A stretch of DNA of 43,578 nucleotides from Prochlorococcus sp. AG-315-B03 (lineage in GTDB: Bacteria; Cyanobacteriota; Cyanobacteriia; PCC-6307; Cyanobiaceae). The translations under genes were made by a program, and so were the position numbers. Positions 42,344 to 43,578 of this stretch are shown here, one piece after another; position 1 is the first letter of the stretch; each line of letters begins with the position of its first letter. The notes beneath the pieces are model-generated. The model was not told where the DNA came from. It saw only the letters and a program-made list of their open reading frames with translations, and ran no database searches. The stretch lies in the NCBI GenBank assembly GCA_003283745.1, contig QBWA01000007.1, positions 1-43,578 of the forward strand, written 5' to 3'.

Positions 42344-43578
42344 CTAAGGCAAAAATTCATATTTTGTTTTTGGATAATAATGCGAAAGAATTTGCTCAGT
42401 AGTCCAACCATTTCTTCCTAACTCTATAGCTCCAGACTGGGACATTCCCACCCCATGGCCAAAGCCTCCACCAGAAAAATGCCATTGACCTTCTTTAACT
42501 TCATTAACAACAAATAAGGTGCTAGGTAATTGAGGTAAAACTCGCCGGATATCATCAAGTCTTAAAAAAAACTCAGATCCAGTTTTTCCAACAATTTTCA
42601 AAATTATCGCTCTACCACTTGGTCCTCTTTTCACAACCTTGATTGTTTCTGGAAGAAAAGATGCAGAAACTTTATTAGCCACTTTTAACTGAACTGCCAA
42701 CTGAGAACTATTTAAAACTCTAATCCATCTAAAAAGAGAATGATCAAAACCAAAGGCCTTAGGATCAGCTAACAGAAAAGATTTCAAGTTATTTTCATTA
42801 GATAGCGGTAATTTCACTTCACTAGCCCAAAAGACTGGTCCATCTAGGCGCATTTTCAAATACGGTAATGGCTTCGTTGACCATGCTTCATCGTATGAAG
42901 CCATTACTCCACCATTTGAAGCGTGATAAACAGCACTAATTGGTTTTTGATCCCAAGTAAGAATTTTTCCAGTAGTTTTAAAGATGGCATTTTTGATTTT
43001 TTCACTAGTCTTAGAAGGATCTTTATACACCTGACATTGTGTATCACTGCAGAGGTTATACCCATCAATATCAAATCTATGACTATTAGCTATAGCCCAT
43101 GTTCTTGCAAGCACTGCCTGCGCTGCTAATGCTGCAGGAGGAGAGTTAGATCCGATTTCATGTGGAACGACACCGAGTAGATAACGTTCTAAAGGAACAT
43201 GCTCAACAAAAGTCCAGCTTCCATAAGCATCCAGTTGAATAGAAAATGGACCTGAATAAATACCATCTTTCCAGTTCAAACCATCTGGAGCGTGAATAGT
43301 AATAGGCCCTTCTAAATCAATCTTTCCAAGTTTTACATCCAAAAAAGGGATAACCTTTTTGAAAACTTTTATCTTTTGCAAAGTAGATTTTATTGAAGCA
43401 GGAATCTTCACCTCCTCTGACAACCAAATCTCCCAATCTTTCGGATGAGCAATAGTTGATTTGATTCTTTTATCTTTTAAATCATTTGAAACTCTTTCAG
43501 CAGATTCAAAACTAGAGAAGGGACCTATTTTTTGACGAACAAAAATTTTTGGTTGTTCTAAAAGTTTACTTCTCCAAC
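42344..43578 (-). CDS. SpoIID/LytB-domain protein with SPOR-like N-part, 5'-truncated
   Basis: The frame stays open upstream of 43423 to the window end, so the true start lies outside and about 411 residues are visible. The first visible part (QKIGPFSSFESAERVSNDLK) looks like a SPOR-type peptidoglycan-binding repeat. The rest is a SpoIID/LytB domain: ERYLLGVVPHEIGSNSPPAA, LAAQAVLARTWAIAN, YHASNGGVMASYDEAW and the C-terminal GGFGHGVGMSQSGAIELG. SpoIID-type enzymes are lytic transglycosylases acting on stem-peptide-free peptidoglycan; non-sporulating cyanobacteria commonly carry one of unknown task. The N-terminal signal peptide, if any, is out of view. A visible TTG at 43423 is an internal codon, not the start. 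Confidence 0.88.
   Translation of the reverse strand, partial: WRSKLLEQPKIFVRQKIGPFSSFESAERVSNDLKDKRIKSTIAHPKDWEIWLSEEVKIPASIKSTLQKIKVFKKVIPFLDVKLGKIDLEGPITIHAPDGLNWKDGIYSGPFSIQLDAYGSWTFVEHVPLERYLLGVVPHEIGSNSPPAALAAQAVLARTWAIANSHRFDIDGYNLCSDTQCQVYKDPSKTSEKIKNAIFKTTGKILTWDQKPISAVYHASNGGVMASYDEAWSTKPLPYLKMRLDGPVFWASEVKLPLSNENNLKSFLLADPKAFGFDHSLFRWIRVLNSSQLAVQLKVANKVSASFLPETIKVVKRGPSGRAIILKIVGKTGSEFFLRLDDIRRVLPQLPSTLFVVNEVKEGQWHFSGGGFGHGVGMSQSGAIELGRNGWTTEQILSHYYPKTKYEFLP

Noticed and set aside
1-43578. Insertion sequences, integrase, phage or toxin-antitoxin genes
   Set aside because: I looked for transposase, integrase and phage structural signatures among all readable frames and found none.

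Overview
The window looks like a chromosome segment of a low-GC marine picocyanobacterium, most likely a low-light Prochlorococcus (NATL-like) or close relative. The reasons are the AT-rich DNA, very tight gene packing, weak ribosome-binding sites, cyanobacterial markers (psbZ, ycf23/DUF561, a cyanobacterial ClpP, an aspartate kinase with four ACT domains) and a type I secretion plus surface-glycan cluster typical of marine picocyanobacteria. This is judged by eye from protein resemblance; no database search was possible.

Bases 1-19,900 are an accessory cell-surface region. It opens inside a GDP-mannose 4,6-dehydratase gene. A four-gene plus-strand operon follows: a 63-residue DUF6447-like protein, a PpiC/parvulin-like protein, a 1004-residue type I secretion ABC transporter with a cNMP-binding-like N-terminus, and an HlyD-type adaptor. 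Convergent to it is a 6.2-kb gene for a cysteine-free 2077-residue protein with DUF4214 repeats, RTX-type Gly-Asp repeats and a C-terminus resembling type-I-secreted S-layer proteins; it is the obvious cargo of the transporter. Next come a second Gmd-family gene, a three-domain GT4 glycosyltransferase, a methyltransferase with a coiled-coil/hydrophobic tail, and a GNAT acetyltransferase. Together these could make, decorate and export a surface coat.

A tRNA-Gly(GCC) at 19,903-19,974 marks the switch to core genome, with its 3' end facing the accessory region. Bases 20,000-43,578 are housekeeping: ribH, psbZ, mutS, cobH, holA, lysC, uvrB, ycf23, tilS, rnj, dapA-asd, tig-clpP-clpX, dnaX, a processive GT2 glycosyltransferase and a SpoIID/LytB-like protein cut by the window end. 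Many of these pairs are convergent with gaps of only 4-12 bases.

The most notable non-gene structure lies between the HlyD gene and the giant surface-protein gene. A roughly 265-bp imperfect tandem duplication carries the last bases of hlyD, a terminator and the last codons of the surface-protein gene. The inner copy still reads as a decayed but in-frame version of the surface protein's C-terminus. A second point is a possible programmed -1 frameshift heptamer (A AAA AAG) in the correct phase in dnaX.
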